Shown here in pieces: positions 24,482-33,707 of a DNA stretch of 48,584 bases (position 1 is the first letter of the stretch; each line of letters begins with the position of its first letter). Both the position numbers and the translations under genes were made by a program. The stretch covers positions 9,059 to 57,642 of the forward strand of contig MFYT01000031.1 of NCBI GenBank assembly GCA_001789205.1, given 5' to 3'. Origin of the DNA: Candidatus Raymondbacteria bacterium RIFOXYA2_FULL_49_16 (lineage in GTDB: Bacteria > Fibrobacterota > OXYB2-FULL-49-7 > XYB2-FULL-49-35). A model generated the notes under the pieces. That model made no database searches, was not told the DNA's origin, and was given only the letters and a program-made list of their open reading frames with translations.

Positions 24482-27289
24482 ATGACCAATTCCTTTGCAG
24501 TAGGCCAACGTTGGGCCAGCGACGCAGAGCCTGATTTGGGGCTTGGTATTGTGTCAGCACTAGACGCTCGAACCGTTGACTTGTCTTTTCCCACATCACA
24601 AACAACACGCCGGTACTCCCGTTCTGGCGCGCCGCTACGGCGCATCCTGTTTAAGCCAGGTGATACTATCCAGGACCAAAGCGGCAATTCACTGCGCGTC
24701 TCAGAAATTACGGAAACAATCCCCAGCGGATGTGTAGTATACCGATGCGGTACGGTTACGCTTCACGAAAACGCTATCGCGGATACGGTGAATACCGCTA
24801 CTCCCATGCAGCGGCTGCTATATGGAAAAAGCGGCACGTCAGAAGCATTTGCGTCACGGTTGCGCATGCTTCACTATCATGCCACTATTCTGCAATCTCC
24901 TGTCCGTGGGTTTGTCGGAGGCCGGGTAGAACTTTTACCGCATCAGTTGTTTATTGCGGACACGGTTTCCTCCAGGCATACTATCCGGGCCATGCTTGCC
25001 GATGAAACAGGACTGGGCAAGACCATTGAAGCCTGTTTGATATTGCACCGGCTTGTTGTTTCCGGAAAAATCAGCCGGGTTCTTATTCTTGTGCCTTCTC
25101 ATCTCGTTTATCAGTGGTTTGTTGAGCTGCTGCGCAGATTTAATCTCTCTTTTGCAATCGTTTCCAAAGAACAGTCTGAAACACTGGGTACAGGCGAACA
25201 CCCTTTTTCCCATGCCCCCTTTTTCATCGCTGATATTGAGGTTTTGACCCAGAATACCGAATATGGAAATAGCGCGGTCACGACGGATTGGGACATGGTT
25301 ATTGTCGACGAGGCGCACCACTTGGAAAAAGAGGGGACGGGCTTTTCTTTGGTCAAACGGTTTTCAGAACAGGTCAAGCACCTGCTTTTCCTGACCGCGA
25401 CTCCGGAACAGTATGGCCGCCACAACCATTTTACGCTGCTCCAATTACTCGATAGAGAGAGATATCCGCGGTTTGAGGATTATGAAAGAGAATCTGAAAC
25501 ACATCACTCCATCCTGACATCTATTGAAAAAACGCTTTTGGCCCAGGGAATTGATTTGACGGTTACTTCTCCGGAGACCGTCCACATCGGGTTTTCGGAC
25601 GCAGATGGAGAAGCGCTGCCATATCCCGGAAAAATGAATTTAGGAATGCTCATTGATGTGTATGGCATTGGCCGGACCATGTTCCGGAATACGCGAAGGA
25701 ATATCGCGGGTTTTCCCAAACGGGAGGTCCATATTATTCCGCTTGAAATGGATGGCCCGGCATCGGGGTGCGACCCGCTCGTACCATGGCTCATAACGCT
25801 GATGAATGGCATGCCAGAAGCCAAGGTCCTGGTCATTTGCAGTACAAAAGGAAAAGTAGAACAATTGCATAAAGAGATTGGCCGCACCATGCGGATGAAC
25901 ATCTCACTCTATCATGAAGCCATGACCATTCTTCAGCGGGACAGAAACGCCGCCTGGTTTGCCGATGAGCACGGGGCGCGCCTGCTTATTAGCAGCGAAA
26001 TCGGGAGCGAAGGGCGTAATTTCCAGTTTTGCCAATCGCTTGTCTTGTATGATTTGCCTTTGAATCCTGAATTGCTTGAACAACGCATTGGACGCCTCGA
26101 TAGAATCGGCCAGAAGGCCATCATTCATATATATGTGCCGTATGTAAAAAATACCTCGCATGAAATACTATGCCGATGGTATCATGAAGGACTGAATGCT
26201 TTTGCGTGCAATGTACCAGCGGCTGGCCGTGTCTTTGAGGAGGTCCGGACCGATTTATTCCGATACTGTGAACAAGAATCCGTTAAGGCATGCACAGTTG
26301 AGGTGCAGGCATTTATAACAAATACTCGTGCTTTATGCGTTGCATTCTCCCAACAAATTACGGATTCGCGGGACAAACTGTTTGCCATGATATCGCACCA
26401 GTCAGGACGTTCCCAAAACCTTATTCGGAAAGGCCAAGATGCCGTATTAGCCAGGGCAACAGAAGTCGTTATGGGTCAACTCTTACGGATGTATGGCATT
26501 GCCATCGAAGACGCGGGTCAAAAAAAATATGCGCTGGTGACGGAGCATGTCACAGACCCGGAGTTTCCGCTTCCACGAAATCCCAGTCCCATTATTACCT
26601 TCAGCAGGGAAATTGCGCTTGCCAGGGAAGAGGTGGAATTCATCACCATGGACCATCCCATGCTTATGGGAGCATTGGAGCTGTATCTTTCGTCTGAAAA
26701 CGGGACCTGCGCATTTTGTGTTTGGAAGGACGGCCGGAAACAGGAGCGGGTGCTGGAAATCGTCTTTGTTCTTGAGTGCATAGCTCCGGCGGAGCTTAAT
26801 AGCGGCCGTTTTTTGCCGCCTGCACCTATCCGTGTCGTGGTTGCCCCGGATGGCCGTGATGTGACATCGAACTTCCCTGCGGAACGCATCGATGCCGCCT
26901 GTTTGGACCGTACGCAAGAAAGATTTACAAACCAAGAGAACCCAATAGTTCCTCTTTTGCAGAGCATGATGAAACAGGGTGAAGCGATTGCGGGAAAAAC
27001 GGCAAAACAGGTGGTTCGGAAAGCCATGGATTCCATGCGCCATCTGTTTACTGAAGAAATGGAAAGACTTCTCATCTTGGAAAAACGGGGCGGACTTACT
27101 ATGGTCCAAGAGAAGGAATTATGCGATAAAGAATTGGCGGAACTCGAAAAGTATATGCAGGCTTCGCGGATCAGACTGGATTCTTTGCGCGCAGTTTGGC
27201 CCAATCCTTCTGCATCAACGTATAATAATCGGAAAAACGACAAAGGGTGCGCTTCTATGGCGTCTGAATTTGATGACGAGACGAAGTGA
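24482..27289 (+). CDS. rapA: RapA/HepA-like SWI2/SNF2 ATPase
   Basis: 935 residues, close to E. coli RapA (968). The N-terminal region FAVGQRWASDAEPDLGLGIV matches the start of RapA, which fixes the ATG at 24482; the longer upstream frame runs through the repeat. Helicase motif I is DETGLGKT (174-181), motif II is DEAH (276-279), LFLTATPEQ is motif III, and motif VI is QRIGRLDRIGQ. RapA binds RNA polymerase and recycles it after transcription by translocating on DNA. No ribosome-binding site is clear. Full-length similarity through the C-terminal part (ITFSREIALAREEVEF) supports function. Confidence 0.9.
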   Translation: MTNSFAVGQRWASDAEPDLGLGIVSALDARTVDLSFPTSQTTRRYSRSGAPLRRILFKPGDTIQDQSGNSLRVSEITETIPSGCVVYRCGTVTLHENAIADTVNTATPMQRLLYGKSGTSEAFASRLRMLHYHATILQSPVRGFVGGRVELLPHQLFIADTVSSRHTIRAMLADETGLGKTIEACLILHRLVVSGKISRVLILVPSHLVYQWFVELLRRFNLSFAIVSKEQSETLGTGEHPFSHAPFFIADIEVLTQNTEYGNSAVTTDWDMVIVDEAHHLEKEGTGFSLVKRFSEQVKHLLFLTATPEQYGRHNHFTLLQLLDRERYPRFEDYERESETHHSILTSIEKTLLAQGIDLTVTSPETVHIGFSDADGEALPYPGKMNLGMLIDVYGIGRTMFRNTRRNIAGFPKREVHIIPLEMDGPASGCDPLVPWLITLMNGMPEAKVLVICSTKGKVEQLHKEIGRTMRMNISLYHEAMTILQRDRNAAWFADEHGARLLISSEIGSEGRNFQFCQSLVLYDLPLNPELLEQRIGRLDRIGQKAIIHIYVPYVKNTSHEILCRWYHEGLNAFACNVPAAGRVFEEVRTDLFRYCEQESVKACTVEVQAFITNTRALCVAFSQQITDSRDKLFAMISHQSGRSQNLIRKGQDAVLARATEVVMGQLLRMYGIAIEDAGQKKYALVTEHVTDPEFPLPRNPSPIITFSREIALAREEVEFITMDHPMLMGALELYLSSENGTCAFCVWKDGRKQERVLEIVFVLECIAPAELNSGRFLPPAPIRVVVAPDGRDVTSNFPAERIDAACLDRTQERFTNQENPIVPLLQSMMKQGEAIAGKTAKQVVRKAMDSMRHLFTEEMERLLILEKRGGLTMVQEKELCDKELAELEKYMQASRIRLDSLRAVWPNPSASTYNNRKNDKGCASMASEFDDETK

Positions 27290-27449
27290 TCTGTTTTAAA
27301 AAAGTCCTGCTTCTTGGCGTCTGAACAGGAAGGTGGCCGTACGGTGAGTGAATTGGTCGCCGGCAGTGCAGGCCTCGGGAACCGCGTCGTCTCATTTTTC
27401 GCTTGTTTCCTGGATTCGGGAGTGTCTATTTTTTGAAACAAAACGACAC

Positions 27450-28556
27450 ATGAAATCCATTCCAACACCCTATTATCTGATTGACGAGCGAAAGCTCCTA
27501 AAAAACCTCAAGATTATTAAACGTGTGCGCGAAAAATCGGGTGCAAAGTCGGTTTTGGCGCTCAAATGCTTTTCCACGTGGGCGGTTTTTCCCCTCATGC
27601 GGCAGTACATGGATGGCACTACCAGTTCCGGGGTCTATGAGGCGCGGCTGGGACACGATAAATTCGGCAAGGAAGTGCATGCGTACAGCGTGGGCTATTC
27701 CCGCGACGACGTACAACAGGTTGCCCGTTTTGCGGACAAGATCATTTTTAATTCACTCTCGCAGCTCAAGGCCTTTGGCCGTTTTGCACAGGGAAAAAGC
27801 ATTGGTGTGCGCGTTAATCCGGGTTTCAGTTTCTCGCATTTTGACCTTGCAGACCCTGCGCGGAAATTTTCCCGGCTTGGCATCCGTGATAACCGCGAAC
27901 TGTGTGAAGCCGCTGGTCTTGTCAAAGGCGTCATGTTTCATTTTAATTGTGAAAACGATGATATCAAGAACTTATCCGCCAATATTGAGCGTATAGGACG
28001 CACCTATGGCTGGCTGATTACACAGATGGATTGGGTCAGTTTTGGCGGCGGTATTTTTTTTACTAAGCCGGGGTATGCCCTGGAAAAATTCTGCGATATG
28101 CTGAAGCGGTTCAGCGACACTTTTAACGTCCAGGTATACCTCGAACCCGGCGAAACAGCGATTACCGGCGCTGGTGAATTGGTGACCACAGTGCTCGATG
28201 TGGTGCGCAACGAGACGGATATTGCCATTGTCGACGCTTCTACCGAAGCACACATGCTTGACCACCTTATCTACCGTACTACCGCGCGGATCGTATCCCC
28301 CTCTCAGGGAAAGTTCAAGACCATGATTGCCGGCCGGTCGTGTCTGGCAGGCGATGTTTTTGGGACGTTTGCGCTGCGGACCCGGCTGCGGCCAGGCTCA
28401 ATTGTGCGCATTGGCGACGCGGCCGGATATACCATGGTGAAAAAGAACTGGTTTAATGGCATGCCCATGCCCGCGATTGTTGTGCGCAGACTCAATGGAA
28501 GGATTGAAATTGTGCGGCGTTTCAGCTACCACGATTTTTGTGCAGGCCTTTCCTGA
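27450..28556 (+). CDS. nspC: Carboxynorspermidine/carboxyspermidine decarboxylase
   Basis: 368 residues of the alanine-racemase-fold PLP decarboxylases. PLP Lys39 lies in VLALKCFSTWAVF, a signature of NspC, followed by GTTSSGVYEARLGHDKFGKE, a Gly-rich SFGGGIFF loop, and LEPGETAITGAG. It decarboxylates carboxynorspermidine or carboxyspermidine in the alternative polyamine pathway. The ATG at 27450 was chosen from alignment with the family start; the ribosome-binding site is weak. It is followed after 32 bases by the dehydrogenase of the same pathway, so the two form an operon. Confidence 0.93.
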   Translation: MKSIPTPYYLIDERKLLKNLKIIKRVREKSGAKSVLALKCFSTWAVFPLMRQYMDGTTSSGVYEARLGHDKFGKEVHAYSVGYSRDDVQQVARFADKIIFNSLSQLKAFGRFAQGKSIGVRVNPGFSFSHFDLADPARKFSRLGIRDNRELCEAAGLVKGVMFHFNCENDDIKNLSANIERIGRTYGWLITQMDWVSFGGGIFFTKPGYALEKFCDMLKRFSDTFNVQVYLEPGETAITGAGELVTTVLDVVRNETDIAIVDASTEAHMLDHLIYRTTARIVSPSQGKFKTMIAGRSCLAGDVFGTFALRTRLRPGSIVRIGDAAGYTMVKKNWFNGMPMPAIVVRRLNGRIEIVRRFSYHDFCAGLS

Positions 28557-28588
28557 CCAAGAATATACAATTAAAAAAGGAGATACTC

Positions 28589-30064
28589 ATGAAAAAGAAC
28601 GTACTGATCATTGGCGCAGGCGGCGTGGCCCATGTGACCGCGCACAAGGCGGCCATGAACAACGACGTGCTAGGGGACATTTGCATTGCCTCGCGCACCC
28701 AATCCAAGTGCGACGAGATAATCGCGAGTATCAGGAAAATGGGTCACCTGAAAAATCCGGCCGCTAAACTCTATTCGCGACAGATCGACGCGCTCGATAT
28801 TCCAGCGACCATTAACCTGATCCGTGAAACCAGGTCAGAGATCATCATCAATTTAGGTAATGCTTTTGTGAACATGTCCGTGCTCGAAGCGTGCCTCGAA
28901 ACAGGCGCTGTCTACATGGACACGGCAATTCACGAAGATCCTGACAAGGTGTGCGAAAACCCTCCCTGGTATGCCAACTACGAATGGAAACGCAAAGACC
29001 GCTGCGCGGCAAAGGGCCTTACGGCAATTCTGGGAGCGGGTTTTGACCCGGGCGTTGTCAACGCCTATTGTGCGCTTGCCCAGAAACGGTATTTCGACAC
29101 CATAGACACCATCGACATCATGGACGTGAATGCGGGCAGCCATGGCAGGTATTTTTCCACGAATTTCGATCCTGAGATCAATTTCCGGGAATTTATCAAG
29201 GTCTGGACTTGGATCAACCGGCAGTGGAAGGAATATCCAACCCATTCGGTAAAACGCGTCTACGATTTTCCTGTCGTGGGCCAGCAGCCAATATATCTCA
29301 ACGGCCACGATGAGTTGCATTCCCTGTCAAAGAACATCGATGCCAACAGCATTCGTTTCTGGATGGGGTTTGGCAATCACTATATCAATATTTTCACCGT
29401 ACTACGCACGCTTGGTTTCCTGTCGCACTTGTCCGTCACCCTTACCACGGGCCAGGAAGTGGTGCCTCTTAAAGTGGTCAAGGCGCTTTTACCCGATCCA
29501 AAGACCCTTGCGCCCGGCTATACGGGAAAAACCTGTATTGGCAATTTTGTCAAAGGCATGAAGGACGGGAAAAAGAGGGAAGTGCTTATTTACCAGGTTT
29601 CTGACCACAAGAAATGCTATCAGGAGGTCGAATCCCAGGGCATCAGCTACACCGCGGGTGTGCCGCCGATTGCCGCTGCAATGCTTGTTGCACAGGGTAT
29701 ATGGGACCCTAAGACCATGGTGAATGTCGAGGAACTTGACCCCGAACCTTTTATCGCCATTCTCGATAAAATCGGCCTGCCCACTGATGTAAAAGAGATT
29801 AAACCCGGGAGCAGGGATTCGTTCAATGGTACAGTGCGTAGTCTCAAGGAGGAATTGGCTGAATCAACGGCCACGGTCACGGTATCCGCGGCAAATCCCA
29901 TGATCGCGCTCGATGCGGCAGCGCAGAAGGCGGGGATATCACAGGCCGCCAAGGCCTTTGGCGCAGCCACTGCTAAGAAAGCAGTGAAAATAGTGAAGGC
30001 AAAAAAAAATAAAGAAGTTAAGAAGGTTAAAAAAGCCAAGAAGACCAACGTCAGAAAGAAATAA
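28589..30064 (+). CDS. Carboxynorspermidine/carboxyspermidine dehydrogenase with basic C-terminal tail
   Basis: 491 residues of the saccharopine-dehydrogenase-like family. The NAD(P) site is IIGAGGVAHVTAHKAA (7-22), followed by NLGNAFVNMSVLEACLETGA and GFDPGVVNAYCALAQK, as in bacterial CANSDH. It condenses a diamine (putrescine or diaminopropane) with aspartate semialdehyde and reduces the product. AAAAGGAG precedes the ATG at 28589. The conserved part ends near residue 430; the last 60 residues are a Lys/Ala-rich extension (AAKAFGAATAKKAVKIVKAK, then KEVKKVKKAKK), not usual in the family and of histone-H1-like composition. Confidence 0.92.
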   Translation: MKKNVLIIGAGGVAHVTAHKAAMNNDVLGDICIASRTQSKCDEIIASIRKMGHLKNPAAKLYSRQIDALDIPATINLIRETRSEIIINLGNAFVNMSVLEACLETGAVYMDTAIHEDPDKVCENPPWYANYEWKRKDRCAAKGLTAILGAGFDPGVVNAYCALAQKRYFDTIDTIDIMDVNAGSHGRYFSTNFDPEINFREFIKVWTWINRQWKEYPTHSVKRVYDFPVVGQQPIYLNGHDELHSLSKNIDANSIRFWMGFGNHYINIFTVLRTLGFLSHLSVTLTTGQEVVPLKVVKALLPDPKTLAPGYTGKTCIGNFVKGMKDGKKREVLIYQVSDHKKCYQEVESQGISYTAGVPPIAAAMLVAQGIWDPKTMVNVEELDPEPFIAILDKIGLPTDVKEIKPGSRDSFNGTVRSLKEELAESTATVTVSAANPMIALDAAAQKAGISQAAKAFGAATAKKAVKIVKAKKNKEVKKVKKAKKTNVRKK

Positions 30065-30066
30065 TA

Positions 30067-31209
30067 TTACTGGTTGATATGCACAATCTTCGCAGGCGGG
30101 AAGCCGTTGAACCGCGTTGATGAGGCGATGCTGTACGCGCCAATGTTTTTGCTGTACAGGTAGTCGCCGAGTTTGAGGTCTGACGGCAGTTCCTCGGACA
30201 TTGAGATGCAGTCAAGCGCGTCGCAGGTGGGGCCAAAGACTGTGCAAATTTGCTTGGGACCGGTTTTGAACGCGCTGAAATGGTACTGACAGTGGTCGAA
30301 CAGTATGCCCGAGAAGGTGTGGTAGACCCCGTCGTCAACGTAGTAGCAGAGTTTTCCATCCAATACCGCTTTCCCGATTATTTTTGACACTGAGGTCGCC
30401 GCGGTAGCGACCATGAACCTGCCGGGTTCGGCGAGGATCTGAATTTCGGGCGGAAAGAGCCGTTCGAGCTCGGCGTTGATCTTGCGGGCCAGTTTGCGGA
30501 AGGGTTTTACCGTGGGGTCGTAGGGCGCGGGAAAGCCGCCGCCAATATCGAGCAGGTTCATCTTATCGTATCCCCGGTCTTTGGCCTCCTTATAAATATT
30601 TGCCGCAAGATTGATCGCCTGCACGTAGTTATCGAAATTTGTAGTCTGGCTACCCACGTGAAAGCTGAGTCCCTCGACCACGAGCCCGGCATTGTGCGCT
30701 TCAAGAATGAGATCAACAGCCTCTCCCGGCGCTGCCCCGAATTTTGACGACAACTCCACCATGGCGCCCGTGTTAGCGACCTTGAGGCGCAGGGCCAGGC
30801 CTGCACGCGGCGCGTATTTCCTGATTTTCTGGATTTCTTCCCGGTTGTCGAAGGTGACCAATGGTTTGTATTGGTCCAGCTCCTGGAGCGTCTCGTTAGT
30901 TTTAATGGGATGCGCGTAGATGATTTTGTCCCAGATCCAGTCCTGACGCTGCTTTGCGGGCATGTCCCTGATATATTCGTATACGATACTGAGTTCGGGC
31001 ATTGATGCCACGTCAAAGCTTGCGCCCGCGTCGAACAGGGTCTTTACCACTTCAGGGTCCGGGAGGGCTTTGACAGCATAGTAGGCTTGCACGCGCGGCA
31101 GGTATTTTTTAAAAATAGCGTAGTTGCGTCTGATGACCGCATGGTCTATGATAAAGAGGGGGGTCCCGTGTTTCTTTACAAGCTGCTTAAGTACGGAACT
31201 TGCGGCCAT
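30067..31209 (-). CDS. Ornithine (or lysine/ornithine) decarboxylase, alanine-racemase fold
   Basis: 380 residues. PLP Lys47 lies in AYYAVKALPDPEVV, the Gly-rich loop is DIGGGFPAPY, the phosphate site is EPGRFMV, and the active-site Cys and Asp are in GPTCDALD with DDGVYHTFSG nearby. All are typical of eukaryotic-type ornithine decarboxylases found also in bacteria. It decarboxylates ornithine to putrescine, or lysine to cadaverine. It faces the two carboxy(nor)spermidine genes with three bases between the stops, so the locus could provide putrescine and turn it into spermidine. AAAGGAGG lies before the ATG. Confidence 0.92.
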   Translation of the reverse strand: MAASSVLKQLVKKHGTPLFIIDHAVIRRNYAIFKKYLPRVQAYYAVKALPDPEVVKTLFDAGASFDVASMPELSIVYEYIRDMPAKQRQDWIWDKIIYAHPIKTNETLQELDQYKPLVTFDNREEIQKIRKYAPRAGLALRLKVANTGAMVELSSKFGAAPGEAVDLILEAHNAGLVVEGLSFHVGSQTTNFDNYVQAINLAANIYKEAKDRGYDKMNLLDIGGGFPAPYDPTVKPFRKLARKINAELERLFPPEIQILAEPGRFMVATAATSVSKIIGKAVLDGKLCYYVDDGVYHTFSGILFDHCQYHFSAFKTGPKQICTVFGPTCDALDCISMSEELPSDLKLGDYLYSKNIGAYSIASSTRFNGFPPAKIVHINQ

Positions 31210-31338
31210 GAGAACGCCTCCTTTGACTTTTTTAACGACATCTGCTGCACAATGGATCCTCTTACGCGCTGCTGTAAAGAATATTGTTTTTTGACCGTGA
31301 AGTGTTCCAGCATTTTGAGGCGCTTGATTCGCGGTAGG

Positions 31339-32838
31339 TCAGAGCGCTGTGAGATAGTAGACCTTTGTTTTTTCCACAAAGGCATCAAAGATTTCTTCGT
31401 TGTGCGAAATCATAAGGAAAGAGGCGCCCTGCCGCCGTTTTTTCTCGAGTAACGCGAGCACCTTTTTAATGCTGGCAAAGTCGAGTCCATTGAGCGGTTC
31501 GTCGAGTATGATAAGGCTGGTATCGAGTATCAGGGTGCGCAGGAGATTCAACCGCTGCTTCTGGCCGCCGCTCAGGAAGGCGACCTTTTTCGAGAGAAAA
31601 GCGTCCGTAATCTCTCCTTCAAAGAGTTCTTCCAGTCTTTGCTTTAAGCCCTGCATGGTGAGAGGTGTCCGCAGGGGCAAACCCGCGAACGTCTCTTGCA
31701 CGGTCGCCTGCAGGTTAAGCGCCTCGTCAGCGTGTTGAAAGACCAGCCCGGCCTTTTTACCCCAAATCTCCTGTTGCCAGACTTCCTGCGGAGATGTATG
31801 GTCTATGATGCGGTCCATGAAGTCCATTGAGAAATTCTGGGCTTTGTAGAGGCCCATGACGATTTTTGCCAGGGTGGTCTTTCCCACGCCGCTCTGCGCC
31901 TTCAGGTAGACGGTCTCGCCCTTGCCGATGATGAGCGGCGCCGGTGTTTTGGCAACAGGATCGCCGCAGACGCGCATTTTTTTATTGAATATGGTGAAAT
32001 CCGGTTTTATAGTCAGCAGTGGTTTACCGCCTGTTGCATCCTGCTTTGCGCCCGTGATGGAAGAGAGCCATCCCAGATAGGACTGGGGCGAAAAGTCGTT
32101 GACTGCTACGGTCGCGTCTCCAGTGCGCGACAGTTCGTGGTAAAGCACATGCGGAGAAAGATCCCGGTGACTACCGTAGACTTCGCTGATGATCGAATAA
32201 TCGTGCGTAATGATGAGGGCTGTGAATTTTTTCTCATGGAACCTGTTGAAGAGCATGGTGAGGAAAAGGTTCCGATAGGTGTTGTCCAGGCTTCCGGTGG
32301 GTTCGTCAAAGACAAAGAGCGCTGGACCGGTTGCCGCGTCTTTACCGGTGTATGCGGATATTTTTTTAAAGGCCATGGCAAGGAGAATGCGCTGTTTTTC
32401 TCCGCCGCTTGGCCTGTAGGGTTTTGGGAAGAGGTTGGTGATGGAACGAATGGTTTCCGCAGGGGCTTTTTCCCAGAGCTGCTCGAGAATCAGCTGTTCG
32501 TGTTCGGTCGAGACGAGCGACCCTTCCCTGAGCTGGTCCTTGATTTTCATAAGGGGATTGAGGTGCGACGAAGGTTCCTGGAAAACAAAGAAACTGTTGT
32601 GCCGTACCGCGCGTGTCCAGGGGTCGTTCAGGTGGTCCCGGTAGGGCTGGTTGTTTATGGCAATGTCGAATTCGGCGGGATTGAGCAGACCGTAGAGCGC
32701 CTTGGCTATTATTGACTTACCAATGCCCGACTCACCAAAGAGAAATGTGATCGCGTTGGCGGCAACGGAAAAATTGTCGACCGACACCAGTTGCCGGCCT
32801 TGGGCGCCTATGCGTACCGCGTATGAGGAGGCGTTCAT
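31339..32838 (-). CDS. ABC transporter ATP-binding protein with two fused nucleotide-binding domains (Opp/Dpp-like)
   Basis: 499 residues. NBD1 has Walker A GESGIGKS, signature PSGGEKQR and Walker B LFVFDEPTGSLD; NBD2 has Walker A AQSGVGKT, signature LSGGQKQR and Walker B LIILDEPLNGLD. This corresponds to the DppD/DppF pair in one chain. It is the last gene of the operon, and its ATG overlaps the preceding permease gene by four bases. The complex would import an oligopeptide or similar solute with ATP. The N-terminal domain is less conserved than typical DppD proteins. Confidence 0.88.
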   Translation of the reverse strand: MNASSYAVRIGAQGRQLVSVDNFSVAANAITFLFGESGIGKSIIAKALYGLLNPAEFDIAINNQPYRDHLNDPWTRAVRHNSFFVFQEPSSHLNPLMKIKDQLREGSLVSTEHEQLILEQLWEKAPAETIRSITNLFPKPYRPSGGEKQRILLAMAFKKISAYTGKDAATGPALFVFDEPTGSLDNTYRNLFLTMLFNRFHEKKFTALIITHDYSIISEVYGSHRDLSPHVLYHELSRTGDATVAVNDFSPQSYLGWLSSITGAKQDATGGKPLLTIKPDFTIFNKKMRVCGDPVAKTPAPLIIGKGETVYLKAQSGVGKTTLAKIVMGLYKAQNFSMDFMDRIIDHTSPQEVWQQEIWGKKAGLVFQHADEALNLQATVQETFAGLPLRTPLTMQGLKQRLEELFEGEITDAFLSKKVAFLSGGQKQRLNLLRTLILDTSLIILDEPLNGLDFASIKKVLALLEKKRRQGASFLMISHNEEIFDAFVEKTKVYYLTAL

Positions 32839-33707
32839 AAGCGGTGCCTTTCGGCAAAACCATTGGCAATGTGGTGCATGCAGAGCAGGGTAAAGACAAT
32901 GAGAAAAGCCACGGTAAGTCCCAGAAGATGGGTAAAAGGCAGGTGCGCCGCGTACGAAGGGTGGGTGAGCGTATATCCCAGGGCCAGAATGTCTTGTTTA
33001 CTGTCTATTTTCGCCAGCAGGCTGCCCAGGGTCGAAGGCAAGTTCACGGCATTGACGTTGTTGGAAAGTCCCACGGAGATGATGAAATCGACCGAGCACT
33101 GGAGAAAGACCGCCATGCCAAAGACCGCGATGAGCTTGTTGAGGATATGGACGCGGCTGTTTTTCCAGAGGATGTCGAAATTCACGATCCGTTTCTCCTG
33201 AACGCCGCATACGCGCATGGCGTTGTAAAAATCGAGCCTCCGGAAGTGGTCAATGCGCTCGCGCATCAGGTCCGTGAGTTCGAGGAAAATAAAAAGACCC
33301 ATGCCCACTGCCATAAAAGGCGCAATGGCCGCTGAAGAGGAGAGCGATCCTTTCTGCACCAGCGACGCCACAAGCACATAGAAAAGGAGTACGCCCACTA
33401 TCTGGGGCACGGACCTGAGCAGATTGAGCGCAAAGGAGAGCGTAAGATAGGGCACCCGCATGGTGCGCATGGTCAGGGTATGCAGGAGGTTAGTCGCAAC
33501 CCAGGCAAAGAGAAGGGTGCATAGTGTGACCAGGAAGGCAATAGCCATGGTGTTCCAGAACCCCTGAATTATTTTCATAAAGGCGGGCCGGTTGAGAAAG
33601 GCCAGATCCCAGAGGACAATGCAGAGAAGGCCCGCGACCCATACGGTAAGCCAGCGCGTATCCTTGTGCGTCCGCAACTGTGCGAATAGTTTTTCAGTGG
33701 TTCTCAT
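32835..33707 (-). CDS. ABC transporter permease, DppC-like
   Basis: 290 residues with about six membrane helices (WLTVWVAGLLCIVLWDLAFL first, LLGLTVAFLIVFTLLCMHHI last). The EAA-type coupling loop is near FYNAMRVCGVQEKRIV, and the DppC-like closing region contains LGSLLAKIDSKQDILALGYT. It forms the transmembrane path with the neighbouring DppB-like protein and is energised by the fused ATPase. It overlaps both neighbours (4 and 14 bases). Sequence is divergent from characterised Opp/Dpp proteins, so the assignment rests on helix layout and operon position. Confidence 0.8.
   Translation of the reverse strand: MRTTEKLFAQLRTHKDTRWLTVWVAGLLCIVLWDLAFLNRPAFMKIIQGFWNTMAIAFLVTLCTLLFAWVATNLLHTLTMRTMRVPYLTLSFALNLLRSVPQIVGVLLFYVLVASLVQKGSLSSSAAIAPFMAVGMGLFIFLELTDLMRERIDHFRRLDFYNAMRVCGVQEKRIVNFDILWKNSRVHILNKLIAVFGMAVFLQCSVDFIISVGLSNNVNAVNLPSTLGSLLAKIDSKQDILALGYTLTHPSYAAHLPFTHLLGLTVAFLIVFTLLCMHHIANGFAERHRL

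Noticed and set aside
30067-31209. Diaminopimelate decarboxylase (LysA)
   Set aside because: The GPTCDALD and DDGVYHTFSG motifs point to the ornithine/lysine decarboxylase branch, and the neighbours are polyamine genes.
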